A stretch of 64,000 nt of DNA from Diphasiastrum complanatum (taxonomy: Eukaryota; Streptophyta; Lycopodiopsida; Lycopodiales; Lycopodiaceae), in contig CM055101.1 in assembly GCA_029204225.1 (NCBI GenBank), forward strand, positions 37,129,648-37,193,647, read 5' to 3'. Shown piece after piece: positions 34,105 to 45,673 of the stretch (position 1 is its first letter; every line of letters starts with the position of its first letter). The notes under the pieces were generated by a model. That model ran no database searches and was not told where the DNA came from. It saw nothing but the letters and a program-made list of their open reading frames with translations. The position numbers were made by a program, and so were the translations under genes.

Positions 34105-37100
34105 TTACTCATCAATATCAGCTACACATTCATCAGATAATTTGGACAAGTTTTCTTTGATGTGTGCCACTGATATTTCCGGAATAGATATTGATTTTCC
34201 ACAGTATAGCCATGTGCTTTAATTGTTTTTTTTGCCTTTGATTTTCATGCATGAACAAATGTATCTACATCCATATATTGTAGTCCAGCGTTGTTCGGAA
34301 TCCATTCTTTCTCTAAGCATTTTTTGTACAACTCCGAGTTATGAACTTGTCTCTGGTTTCTACATCATTGATTAGATTTTGGTTCATACCATAATGCATT
34401 AAACTCTGTGGCCAAGCCTTCTGGGTTTTTCTTCACTTCGACAACTTTTGCCACCGAGGCCGCATTGCAATGGACTTGTCCAACACAACTTCTCTACGTG
34501 GGATGAATTCAACCAGAGGTGCATCAGCTTTTCGCCCACAAAACCTCCGGGGTAGTAACTCTACATCCATTTCGACCTCATTGATCGAAGTTGATACAGA
34601 TGAATCGAAAGTGGTTGGCAAGGATTGTGGCCAAAAAGCCTCTTGGCTATACATTGATCTTGATAACATTTTTTCTTTGGAAAGATATTCGACAAGTTTT
34701 GTGATTTTCACCACACATGCATCGTTGCAATCCTTGTATTCTGAAAACTTCTGGCTCATGAACCGCAAATAATCAATAAGGGACATAATTCCTTTCATTT
34801 CATCTGGATCCATATCCTTCGTGGATGCTAGAAAGATGGCTTCATCTTTTGAAGGTACACGCTGCAACAGTTTGAAATGTTCACTCCATACGTTGTTCAT
34901 TAGAATAGTATTTCCATTGCATGGTTGGCTCACCATTCATCAATTGAAAACAAAAATAGTGAGAATCGGTGTGTCCTTCTAAGCCGTCATTTTCTTGAGC
35001 AATACAAGGATCTATAAATTGTTTCCAGTCTACCATTCGTTCCAATATTTCTACTTCAGTGCTTTCGATACGACCGCCACCTATCTTTTCACCAATTCGT
35101 GCTAGCATATCTGGCATTGTGTGAACTAATTTGGACTTCAAAGCCCTAGATATGACAATGAAAACCTGATCTATGTCTTCATGTGTGTGGCCAACCAAAA
35201 GAAATCCCATTTCTACCTTTTGGAAGATGTTATGTGCCACTAACATACAACAAAGACCAAAAATAAATTTGTTCTTGTTCTCCCTCCAACAATTGTCAGT
35301 TTGAGTACGTTAGATCTGAGGTAAGTTACCACGTGATGCTTGTACCTTTCTTATTACTCACATTATTGATGTGGCAACTTGATTGCTATCATGAGCATGC
35401 AAGGTATCAATCCAATCCATGAACACTTTCCCGCAAACATGTGTTTTCAAAAATCAATTCCCCTCTAATCTGGGAGGAGTCTTATTGAAATGGGGTAATG
35501 TTGTTATATTTTGATCCATTCCATCAATGATAAGACACAAGGATTGTTCAGGATGGGATCTTGACTCTTCTTTCCAATATGCATACAATTCTCTAGAATC
35601 GAAAACATGATGTAGATGACAACCTCTCAATGCAATATAGCGATCACGCATCCTAATGTCAAGAGTTGTCTCTATTGCATTTTTATGGTCGTCACATGTT
35701 TTGCATTTGGACATTCTTTGTTTTGTTGGAGTCTTGACGTGTCCAAACTCTTTCTTCCACATCTTGTAGAGCGTGGATCTTGAAACTTCAGAAATACATG
35801 CATATTTAAGTTGTCTGTTTATAGTTTTGAAGACGTCATATTTATGCATGCCGAGTGGGAGATGATGTTCGCAAATAACAGCGTCATCTTTTGATTTATG
35901 TTGCAGATGTGGTTGAGGCAATGCATGCTTTTCCAAAATCCCACGCATTATGGCAAACCCTTTCGAAGAATGTCCACGTTGCTTGAATGTGTCGGTGTTT
36001 CCATGAAACTTGTACACAATGGAATAATGTGCCTCAGTAATTACTTGCCAAAACATTCCATGGGAGATTCCCAATAGATTCTGATATGCTTTTATGCATA
36101 TAGCTTTACCATCCACCGTAGGTTTGAAACACAATTTGGGTTTTTCCAAAATATCAAACATTGCATATGACTTTTCTCGTCTATGAAAAAAACATTTGAA
36201 CATCTTCAATAATTGATTAGGCTTGTCAGCTCCTCATTTTCTCCACACACCTAGTCGCAAGTCTTCACATTCTTTGTAGGTAATTTGTCGAATGCACAAC
36301 TCACTACAACATGGTTGCATCAATGTTTCCCTTATATTTTTTGACAATAAAACATATTCTGTCGTTTTTGGTGCAACAGAAGCAAGCACACGTATTCTTT
36401 TGAGACTCTGAGTAGTTCCAAAGGATGTTGAATCTACTTGAGGCTCTCTTTTTAGATCTTCCAAAACTTCATCTGCTTGTGACTATCTTGATCTTGCAGG
36501 ATCGTTTGTCATATTAGCATCATGTAATATGTTGCTTGTGTAATCATGTTCAGCGAAATCGAATTTTGAAAAATCTGAATTACGTCGGGTGGATGCATTT
36601 GCACTTGCAAAAATTGACGATTTCGGTGTACGCTTTGTTTGAATGTTAATTTCAAAATGATGTCTTTTATTTTTGTTGTTATCAAGAGCCTCTCCAACAT
36701 CCTCCACATCTGTAAGAATATCCGAGTTATATGCTGATGCAGATATATTAGTGCGATTGACCACATCCTCGACATCTGTCAAGATATCCAAATTATAGCT
36801 ACTTGTTCTTGACATATTACGATCACGAGAAATATCTACAATTCCTGTCAAGATATCCAAGTTATAGCTACTTAATCTTGACATAATACGACCTTGAAAA
36901 ATATCTTCGATTCTTGTCAAGATATCCGAGTTATAGCTACTTGATATTGTTGTATTGCCATCAACGGATCTGTTTTTTACATCTATTGATCTTGTCAATA
37001 TTTTTTGGACGCTACCTCTTTTTGAACCACAAGGATGGCCCATCATTTTTTTCATGTTGTTTTTATTTGAACATTTAGAATAATACGTAAAGAACTCACT

Positions 37101-37690
37101 TAATGGTTCAGTAAATGATACATGTTTTCTTTTTTTAGAGTGCAAAGATAGCTTTGACAAACACCAAATCATTGTTTGATTTTGCATGTAGAAAGGATCT
37201 CCGTCATCTGTCGTGGCATTCACAATATTTCCTTCTATTGTAATTGAAGTCACCTTCACGATAACAAGCAAGTTTTTTTTACTAGAATAGTAGCCTTTGA
37301 ATTTAGCAGTGAAAACTGCTACCCCTTCAAAATTCATACAATTAACAACGTCATCAATGTTGTATAATGGACACTTGGCAAGAACGAGTTTATTCATTTT
37401 GAGAATATCTACATTATCCCACAAGATTTCTTTTGCAATGACATTGATGGAAATATAGTTTTAAGCATCTCCTAGGCGATTAAAATCACTGTGAGGGTAT
37501 GGCAAAGGACAATCTATTTTAAACACCTTTGAAATTAGAACCACACTTTTATCCGTACCAACTTCTCTGAAAAAACATGTTCCACTTGATTCAACAGTCA
37601 AGACATTTCTTTCCGAAAAAATAAAACAACCGGAACATCTTCTCTCGAGCAGTCCATATAGTGACCTTGAAAAAAATCATAGGTACACTT
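34105..37690 (-). pseudogene. DNA-transposon-like gene with DUF7869-type DDE core, decayed
   Basis: On the minus strand one frame runs from about 37680 to 34881, broken only by in-frame stops. The N-terminal third (unrecognised) has an internal repeat, four copies of about 28 residues built on SSYNLDILT.IED. Then comes a Cys cluster (QPCCSELC, about 36320), a helical region, and a core with LIIDGMDQNITTLPHF (about 35510), QTDNCWRENKNKF (about 35300) and LVGHTHEDIDQV (about 35190). These look like the three acidic positions of an RNase-H-fold transposase. After a frameshift near 34900 the C-terminus continues to ...DECVADIDE and TAA at 34107-34105. Stops include one at 36483 (TAG), 36234 (TGA) and 35454 (TGA). 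No terminal inverted repeats were identified. The DUF7869 label is from memory of the motif HTHEDID. Confidence 0.65.
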
Positions 37691-37796
37691 TATGTTAGGA
37701 TTTGCAATGCTATTAGAAGTATAATTAGCAAAATTATGAAATTATAATAAATTTGTATAATAAACAAAATTATGAGACTGTAACAAAATTATGAAA

Positions 37797-37985
37797 CCTT
37801 AGCCCTTAGCTCTTGGCCCTTAGCCAGTGGCCCTTAACTTGTAGCCCTTAGCCCATAGTCGTTGGCCGTTGGCCCTTGCCCCTTAGCCTTAGCACCTTTA
37901 ACTTATAGCCCTAGGCCTTTGCCCCTAGGCCTTTAGCCCTTAACCCTAGCCCTTGTCCCTTAGTCCATAGCCCCTAGTCCTTGAC
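37797..37985. repeat. Degenerate CCCTTAG heptamer-like array
   Basis: About 190 bp of variants of GCCCTTAG (TTAGCCCTTAGCTCTTGGCC..., CCCTAGGCC, TTAACCCTAGCCC). The period is mostly 7-8 bp, with occasional CCCTAGG and CCCTTAA. It resembles a scrambled telomere-type repeat (plant CCCTAAA) but is not identical. It separates the DUF7869 element from the T-rich array. Confidence 0.75.
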
Positions 37986-38089
37986 TTTTTTATATGTTTT
38001 GTGAACATTTTATCTTGTCATTATTATTACTTTTGTATTTATTTAAGGTCTCTTACTATTTTATTTTTTAAGGGTTAAATCCTTTCAAC

Positions 38090-39060
38090 GCTTTCTAGAT
38101 TTTTTTTGTAGGGTTTTAAGTTTTTTAAATAGTTTCAGTTTGTATTATGGTTCTTTTAAGATTTAACACCATTTTTAGCAATATCTTTTTTTTTTATTAT
38201 TCTTTGAATATCTAATTTTTTCACAGGTTACAACTATTTGTACTATCATTTTTTATGTTATTTTTTTAAATTTTTATTCTGAAGATTAAGTATTTTTTTG
38301 ATACTATTTTGTTTTTTTGTTTTTTTATGTTTATTTTTGGTTTTTTGGATATTTAGTTTTTATGATACCATTTTATTTATTATTAGATGTATTTACTTTT
38401 TATGATATTTTTGGTTTTTTTCTAGAATTTATTTTTTTTGACACTATTTTGTTTTTTATAATTTTATGATTTTTTTAATGTTATTTTTTGGTTTTTTCGA
38501 AAATTTATTTTTTTACACGCTATTTATTTATTTTTATTCTATGATTTTTCTTTATGTTATTTTTTGGTTTTTCCCAAAATTTTATTTTTTGGACACTATT
38601 TTGTTTTTTTTTTTTTTAAAGATTTCTTTTGTATTATTTTTTGGTTTTTTTGAAAAATTATTTTTTTTTACACTATTTTTAAGGTTTTTTTCAGTTTTTT
38701 TAAGTTATTTTTTGGTTTTTTTGAAAATTTATATATTTTTACTCTATTTTGTTTTTTTATTAATTCTATGATTTTTTTAAATATTTTTTTTGGTTTTCTC
38801 CAGAATTTATTTTTTTTTGACATTATTTGGATTTTTTTAAGATTTTTTCAAATTTTTTAATGTTTTTTGTTTTTTTGAGATTGTTTATATAAAATGGTAT
38901 TTTTTTGGAATTTTTTACAGTATTTTGTCTTTTTAGATTGTTTTCAACATTCTAATCTTATTTGTCATTTTTTATGCTTGTTTTTTGGTTTTTTTAATAT
39001 TAACTTTTGATTTTTTATAATATTTTGATCTCTCTTGGTTTTTTTAATCTTATGTTCTCA
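38090..39060. repeat. T-rich degenerate minisatellite
   Basis: Nearly 1 kb with extreme T excess on the plus strand. It is built from phrases like TTATTTTTTGGTTTTTTTGAAAATTTATTTTTT and ACACTATTTTGTTTTTT at a loose spacing of 60-90 bp. The 102-codon Phe/Leu-rich open frame inside is a by-product, not a gene. Confidence 0.8.
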
Positions 39061-39073
39061 TGAGATGTGGAAT

Positions 39074-39300
39074 CCCATTTGTCCCATAAGTATTTATAAA
39101 ATTTAACAGTGGGAAAAAAAACATAAATAAAACCCCAATACAATGATAATTTATAGTGTCTTTTGAATTTTTAAGCTTTCATATAACATAGCTACTTACT
39201 TCAGATTTTCTTGCTTCCAATTTTTTTGCTAATACAATATGGTAAATAATTTTTTGCTTTTCTTATATTTTTTTTAGTTAAATCTAATTTTCAGCTCAAT
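39074..39300. repeat. Dispersed repeat body, copy 1
   Basis: CCCATTTGTCCCATAAGT...ACAATATGGTAAAT...TTAAATCTAAT is about 70-75% similar to 47095-47312 in the same orientation, with indels. In both places it is followed by GC-rich GCCCACCC/GGGTGGGC palindromic words and a TA array (order differs). It is non-coding. Confidence 0.7.
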
Positions 39301-39302
39301 AA

Positions 39303-39308
<6 letters not shown>

Positions 39309-39384
<76 letters not shown>
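39309..39384. repeat. (TA)n microsatellite
   Basis: About 38 TA units between the dispersed repeat body and the GC-rich palindrome. Confidence 0.95.
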
Positions 39385-39389
<5 letters not shown>

Positions 39390-39390
39390 C

Positions 39391-39440
39391 CCCCTCCCCC
39401 CCCCCTCTTGCCCACCCACCGTGGGTGGGCAAGGGGGGCA
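39391..39440. repeat. GCCCACCC/GGGTGGGC palindrome
   Basis: CTTGCCCACCCA (39407-39418) pairs perfectly with TGGGTGGGCAAG (39422-39433) around a 3-base centre, flanked by a C run and a G run. The complete Copia element inserted about 40 bp downstream. Confidence 0.8.
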
Positions 39441-39476
39441 AATTTTGAAAAAAAAACTTTTTTTTAATGGTCTTCC

Positions 39477-39750
39477 ACATAGAATTTGCTTTGCACAAGA
39501 ACACAGATCATGCTACACAGTAACACAGACAGAAAACACTCTCCACAACAAGCTCACATAGCAACTGTATTTCTGAAAATGAAATTACACTGTACATATG
39601 GTTGTTCACTCAGGCAACCCATGCATGACCTAGGTTGCCGTTGGCGGGACGCGTGTCCCGTCGACTTGCCTCGTGGCGAGGCCAACTGATCCTTATCCAC
39701 TGATAGGACCCACAGTAAAGTAACACAGTGATTCTACTTTAATTCTAACT
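39477..39750 (-). repeat. Copia 3' LTR (274 bp)
   Basis: Same length as the 5' LTR; its inner edge abuts the polypurine tract. It includes GGCGGGACGCGTGTCCCG, a hairpin-forming word (GGGACGCGTGTCCC) that the other LTR has altered by one base (GGGATGCGTGTCCC). Confidence 0.93.
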
Positions 39751-39763
39751 CTCTCCCTTAAAG
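39751..39763 (-). other. Copia polypurine tract
   Basis: TTTAAGGGAGAG on the minus strand immediately precedes the 3' LTR and would prime plus-strand DNA synthesis. It fixes the other inner LTR boundary. Confidence 0.75.
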
Positions 39764-39804
39764 TAGAGTCTACTTTTTATACAGTCATATACATAGCTTT
39801 AAAG

Positions 39805-41142
39805 TCAACAAACTTTAAGTACAGAAAGCTTTGATCTAAACTTATCAAACTTTTCTCCAGTAAGTGACTTAGTGAAAATATTAGCTAGTTGTTCTTCTGT
39901 GCTACAATGAACAACATGAATTTCACAACTCAGTAGCCTCTCACGTATGAAGTGATACTGAATCTCAATGTGTTTCGTTCTCGCATGGAACACTGGATTA
40001 TTTGCTAGCTGAATGCCACTCTGACTGTCACTATGTAAAGTCGTGGAATTTTTCTGCTTCATGCCAATTTCTTCCAAGATTTGTCTCAACCGTATAGCTT
40101 CATGTGCTGCACTACACATTGTCTTATACTCTGCTTCTGTGGTGGAAAGAGCAATTGCACTTTGCTTCTTACTAGACCAGGAAAAGCAACTACCACAAAA
40201 CTGGAATACATGCCCTGTGGTGGATCTATGATCATCATAGTCACCTCCCCAATTCGCATCCACATAGCCACACAACTCAGGTAAACCATCATGCTTCCTG
40301 TAAATCAAGCCATACCCTGAAGTGCCTTTCAAATAACGCAAAATGCGTTTAGCTGCCTTCCAATGCGTTTCCGTAGGTGCTGTCATAAACTGACTTACAA
40401 TGCCAACAACATAGCATATATTTGGTCTAATCGTGGTAAGGTAAATCAAGCTCCCTACTAACTGTCTATATAGCGTAGCATCAAATGACTGTGACTCATC
40501 AAGCTTAGAAAGCTTTTTACTTGGTTCAATAGGAGTGTCTATTGGTTTGCAATCCTGCAACCTAAACCTGTGCAGCAACTCTTTGACATACTTCACCTGT
40601 GTTAAACCCACTTCATGTCCTTTTTGCCACACTTTTACTCCAAGGCAGTAATGCATCAGACTGAAATCTGTCATCTCGAATTGTTCCATGAGCTCTTTCT
40701 TGATCATGTCTATCATCTCTTGATTATTTCCCGTAATAATCAAGTCATCAACACAAAGAGCAATCAAAGCAACCATACCATCAAAGCATAAGACATATAG
40801 ATTTGGATCAGAATGTGTTCTCACCATCCCTTTTGAACGAAAGTAGGCATCAATCCTGCTATACCATGCACGTGGTGCTTGTTTAAGACCGTAAAGCGCT
40901 TTCTTCAAGCGACATACTTTATTTTCATGTCCCTTCGTTACAAAGCCTTCAGGTTGATCCATGAACACTTCTTCTTCTAACTCACTATTTAGAAAAGCAG
41001 ATTTCACATCCATCTGATGCAAAGGCCAACCAAAATGTGAAGCTAAAGCAATAAGTAGACGTAAAGTATTCCACTTATAAACCGGCGCAAAGGTCTCCTC
41101 ATAGTCGATGCCTTTATTTTGTGCGTACCCTTTGATCACCAA
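39805..41142 (-). pseudogene. Copia reverse transcriptase and RNase H (445 codons open)
   Basis: Fully open segment. RT: GYAQNKGIDYEETFAPV, MDVKSAFLNSELEEEVFM, KALYGLKQAPRAWY, and the catalytic CVDDLIITGN box (usually YVDD; Cys replaces Tyr). RNase H: YVDANWGGDYDDHRSTTG, ALSTTEAEYKTM, LHSDSQSG, with the catalytic acids kept. Ends with the conserved HARTKHIEIQYHFIRE and ...FDKFRSKLSVLKVC. It is called pseudogene only because upstream lesions disconnect it from gag. Confidence 0.92.
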
Positions 41143-41159
41143 TCTTGCTTTGTGCTTTG

Positions 41160-42567
41160 CTATACTTCCCTCTGCATGGTACTTAGTCCTGTATACCCAT
41201 TTGCAACCAATGGGTTTCTTTTAACTGGTGGTTCTACTAAGTCCCATGTGCTATGCTTAGCAATTGACTCCATCTCCTCTCCCATGGCCTTGACCCAAAT
41301 GTCATCATCCTTCGCTTCACCATAAGTCGAAGGTTCTTTGCTTTGAATAATGCTAGATAAGAGAGCATAATTTGCTTCATACCTTTCAGGTAGTGTCTTC
41401 TCTCTTGTTGATCTTCGTAGCTCTCCCTGGTTAGATGATCCTGGAAAGTCATCTATGTCGCGGCTCTCCAATAATCTCTCAAACCACTTAGGGAGCTTCA
41501 TGTCAGGTGATTGGCTTCCTGGTGAAAATGTATCCCATGGTACATCCTTCTCCTTGCGTTTGTCACCTGCAACTTCGATCCTTCTTGCACCAAAAGGTCT
41601 GTCCCTACCTCTCCAACCTGTTTCTTGAGGTTGAGTAGTAGTAGTATCTTGAGATGCATCCTCATGTTCATCACTCGGAAGGTCAATGAATGGATCATCA
41701 TCAGGTGGTATCCTCACAATACCATCTTTCCCACTGGATGTGTCTATCTTCTCAGCATCCTTGTCTTCATACATCTTGGATTCATCAAAGATAACATCAC
41801 GACTTATATGGATTTTGTTTTTGACTGGATCAAAACATCTATAGCCCTTCACACGATCATCATATCCTAGGAATATGCACTTGATAGCTTTTACATCAAG
41901 TTTACGTCTCTCTTCCTTAGGAATGTGTACAAAGGCATTACATCCAAAGATTCGCAAGTGGTTCACCTTTGGCTTCTTCTTCGTGAATGTTTCCTCAGGT
42001 GTTATCTTTGGTATGGCAATGGTAGGAACTTCTATTTTGAAGATAGACTGTCGTGCTACATGCTTCTGACCAAAAATGTTTTGGTAGTTTCATCTCAGCT
42101 AGCATAGACCTGGCACTTTCCACAATCATACAATTATTGCGCTCAGCTACACCATTGAGAGCATGAGTATGAGCTTGCGTAAATTGTCTTTTTATGCCAC
42201 ATTGATCACAAAGATCATTGAAGTCATTAGACTTGTACTCACCTCCACTATCTGATCTTAGGACTTTGTTCTTCCTACCTGTCTGATTTTCGACCAATGC
42301 TTTGAAGCTCTTGAAGTTATCAAATGCATCTGATTTCTTCTTCAAGAAGTAGATCCACGTCTTACGTGACATATCATCAATAAAGGTCATGAAATAGAAG
42401 GCTTTACCTAAGGACATGGTCCTCATAGGCCCGCATAAGTCTGTGTGGATTAAATCCAGGATGTTCTTTGCTCTTGCAACACCCCCTTTATTGAACTTCT
42501 CTCGATGCTGCTTCCCATATACACAAGATTCGCACATCGATTTTAAGTGATCTTCTATGGTAGGCAA
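41160..42567 (-). pseudogene. Copia integrase and linker
   Basis: 42567-41995 carries the HHCC end (CESCVYGKQHR) and the DDE core: LIHTDLCGPM (D), LRSDSGGEYKS (D) and NGVAERNNCMIVE (E). All three catalytic residues are present. A frameshift near 41990 leads to 41966-41160: GCNAFVHIPKEERRKLD, the integrase C-terminal region, then an acidic linker (DDDPFIDLPSDEHED) and the start of RT (TWDLVEPP). A second frameshift follows near 41220-41150. Confidence 0.9.
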
Positions 42568-43947
42568 TCATGTTACCATCTCCAATTTTCTCATCAAACT
42601 GAGGCTTCCCAAGTTCAAGTGACCAGGCCTCTTATGCCACAACTCAGTTTGCGATGAAATGGATGATACAAGTCCATGTTGCCCCTTAATTGTAGTATTC
42701 AACCTGTACAATTTTGTATCGGGCTCTCTTACTCCATCCGCAATAACTTTGAACTTTTGGTTCACATCCTTCACAAAGCAACGATCATGGGCGAATTCTA
42801 CTTTCAACTTTTGATCAATAATGACTCCAACAGAAAGTAGATTTTTCTTCGAACCTGGTACGTAAAGTACCTCCCTGATCATCTTGCTTTTGCCATCAGG
42901 TAGTTGGATTGAAATGGTGCCTATCCCCTTGATCTTGCACACCTCACCATTTGCTTGTGAGACAGATATTCCATTATCCAACACCTTCAAACTACTGAAC
43001 CAATTCTTGTTACCTGTCATGTGTCTTGTGGCTCCCGAGTCAATATACCATGCTTGATCATCTTGATTAGATGACAATGCAGATATGAAGATGCTAGAGT
43101 CTTCAATCTCACCCTCATCGACAAGGTTATCTGGTTGCTTTGGTTTTCCCTTGTCTTGTTCTAACAGGAATTTGCGACATTCACTCTTCCAATGGCCCTT
43201 TTTACCACAATGGAAGCACTTGCCTTTCTTCTTGGTCTTATTGGAAAATCTCTCATCCTCCTGAGTCTTGGCAAATTGCTGCTTAGACTTCTTCTTGCCC
43301 TTGCCCTTGCCTTGTTTTTGGCGTGTCGCAAGTGCTTGATCGTCAGTATTTTGACGTCTAGCTTTCACCATTTCTCGCCATTGCTCTTCTTGCATCAAGA
43401 TTTCTATGAGTTCGTCAAAGGTTGGCAATCTATCTCTTGATGCTATTCCGCTCACAAACATCTAATAGGGTTCTGCAATGCCGCACAATGCATTGTGCAC
43501 CAGCTCCACATCACGAATGCGCTCACCAATAGAATGCAGTTCATCTCTCATTGTCTTGATTCTGGTCATGTACGTCTGAATGTGCTCTCCTTGATCCATG
43601 CAGGCACTATTCAACTTTGACTTCAGAAACATGATTCTTGACAGATTTGACGTCTCGAACTGCTCCTTTAGCACATCCCATGCATGTCTGGATGTAACAA
43701 CATCACAAATGTGGGTAATGATGTGATCCTTCATTGACAAGTTAATGAAGGTCAAAGCTTTCCTCATCTTTTTGTCAAACACTTTGATATCTGCTTCATT
43801 TGGCGGCCTTCTCTCATCACCTGTGATGACTTCCCACATGTCTTTCTCCATCAGTATGTTTTTCATTTTGAATTTCGACACTACATAGTTGGAAATCCCA
43901 TCCAATTTGCTACTTTCACTCAAAATGGACTCTCCCATGTTTGCCAT
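42568..43947 (-). pseudogene. Copia gag, zinc knuckle, protease and pre-integrase
   Basis: Starts MANMGESILSESSKLDG and runs as one frame with a single TAG at 43462 (EPY*MFVSG). Gag: retrotransposon UBN2-type (AWDVLKEQFETSN). Zinc knuckle CFHCGKKGHWKSEC (CCHC) near 43210. Protease active site WYIDSGATRHMTG (DSG) near 43050. GAG-pre-integrase LWHKRPGHLNLGSLSLM near 42620, where the usual H is kept. It ends at TGA 42568, normally a sense codon (VT*LPTI). Cytoplasmic virus-like-particle components in this family. Confidence 0.9.
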
Positions 43948-45243
43948 CGCAAAACTGCTTGAAACTTTTGCCTTAGGCTAAGAACAGTATGTCGAGGCCA
44001 ACAGTGATGTCAGAAGTTGTATATAATGACCTGCACTTTTTCCCTTACCAGGCCACTCGCTTTTCCACCAATTTGAAAGCCAAATCGGCGTCGCCTTCCG
44101 AAATGCACTCAGTCGTCAACTCCCAACAATGTGCCCAGTGGATTGGTGAAATCACTTCTGGCGCACTTCGAACACTTTCTCCGCTACAATCACTCTGTTT
44201 TGCTATACCGTACTTGCAGGTACAGTCTGGGTGCCTTTCGTTTGGAGGTTATAGCCGTTTGTTTGGGTCGAAACGGGCAAAGGACCCAAAAATAGGGACT
44301 TTTCTAGTTTTTGAACTGTTTCTTCACCTTGAAGAAACTTCACTCTTCACTTGTGAAGGGACCCAACTCAGCTTTCAGTATGAAAATTTTTAATGAAGTT
44401 GATGGCCAGAATGCACTTCACTTCTCCAGGGCCCTGTTCAAAGCCCATCCAATGGCTGAACCAAATCTTGTGGTCCAAGTTTCTCTCCCATCACAAGTTC
44501 TGGACCGTCGATGCATTTGACACCTCATCCAAAGGTCCAAACTGCATCTGGGCATTGAACCGCGCTCCCACAGTCGCTATGGCCTTCTAGACGCTACAAC
44601 ATCCATCGCGTTGGGTGCGCGAACAGCCCGCGACCTCCTTGTCCGCGGCCACGCCTCCCCACACTCAACTTTTCTTGATCTAATTCGCCTGTGGACCGAT
44701 TTGAGCACGATCTGAGGCCTGGAGCAGAGTCGCCCTACTGATTCCAAAACTGTAGAGTGTTCACTCAAGAAAATTCCATGGAGAAACGGTGATTTTAGCT
44801 CAACTTGACAAAGTGGCTTTTTCACCTGTTTACCGCAAATCTGCTAGGTTAACTGTCTGGAGACAAATCTCTGACATAAACCTCAAAATCTCTCCATGGC
44901 TGGTTGACAATGTGATTAGCTTCCTTCCTCTCCTTACGGCATCCAAAACGGTGCACAAACAGCAAAGAAATCACCAGTTATGTATAAAAACCGTAACCCC
45001 AAGCCTGGTTTCAATTTTCAGCTGGCTTCAAAATTGTCAATTTTTCACCAAATTTTTCCCTGTCTGATGCTGTGCACAGGCTAATAATCCCTCTGCTAAG
45101 CTTAGCAAGCCTCTATAAACTAGAAACCGTGCACCAGTGCTTCTCTTTCCGTCTTCAACCCGCCGTAAACCCCGAACTCTCAGAAGACAGTTCTCCTGAA
45201 GCTCTCTTCAACGGCGATGTTGTATTGTGTACACTCCCTGTAC
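43948..45243 (-). other. Long untranslated leader of the Copia element
   Basis: About 1.3 kb between PBS and gag ATG without an assignable frame. Composition is more GC-rich than the surroundings. Leaders of this length carry packaging signals in some elements; a captured host fragment is possible but not recognised. Confidence 0.5.
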
Positions 45244-45256
45244 GGCTCTGATACCA
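45244..45256 (-). other. Copia primer-binding site
   Basis: TGGTATCAGAGCC on the minus strand lies directly against the 5' LTR. This is the classic complement of plant initiator tRNA-Met used to prime minus-strand DNA in Copia elements. It fixes the inner LTR boundary. Confidence 0.9.
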
Positions 45257-45530
45257 ACATAGAATTTGCTTTGCACAGGAACACAGATCATGCTACACAT
45301 TAACACAGACAGAAAACACTCTCCACAGCAAGCTCACATAGCAACTGTATTTCTCAAAATGAAATTACACTGTACATATAGTTGTTCACTCAGGCAACCC
45401 ATGCATGACCCAGGTTGTCGTTGGCGGGATGCGTGTCCCGTCGACTTGCCTCGTGGCGAGGCCAACTGATCCTTATCCACTGATAGGACCCACATTATGG
45501 TAACACAGTGATTCTACTTTAATTCTAACT
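45257..45530 (-). repeat. Copia 5' LTR (274 bp)
   Basis: Aligns base for base with 39477-39750 apart from about 11 substitutions. It is adjacent to the PBS on its inner side and to CTTCC on its outer side. It contains the promoter of the element in Copia biology; no TATA box is asserted. Confidence 0.93.
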
Positions 45531-45533
45531 CTT

Positions 45534-45628
45534 CCCCCCCCCCCCCCCCCCCACCCGCAGAGGCAGGTGGGCGCGCGGGAGGGGGGATAAAATTTAAATC
45601 TTAGTTTATTGCGGCGGGTGGGCATTGT

Positions 45629-45673
<45 letters not shown>

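Larger units (their letters stand above)
39472..45535 (-). mobile_element. Complete Ty1/Copia LTR retrotransposon
   Basis: The element occupies 39477-45530 (6054 bp) between 5-bp target duplications CTTCC (39472-39476 and 45531-45535). Two 274-bp LTRs differ at about 11 positions (around 4%), so insertion is moderately young. Minus-strand order: 5' LTR, PBS, 1.3-kb leader, gag-protease-integrase-RT-RNase H, PPT, 3' LTR; integrase before RT makes it Copia. LTR ends are AGTTAG...CTATGT rather than TG...CA. Lesions in the coding region: TAG at 43462, TGA at 42568, and frameshifts near 41990 and 41150. This copy is not autonomous but close to intact. Confidence 0.93.

Noticed and set aside
38466-38771. 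Phe/Leu-rich 102-codon frame resembling a membrane protein
   Set aside because: It is a product of the T-rich minisatellite and has no homologous features.
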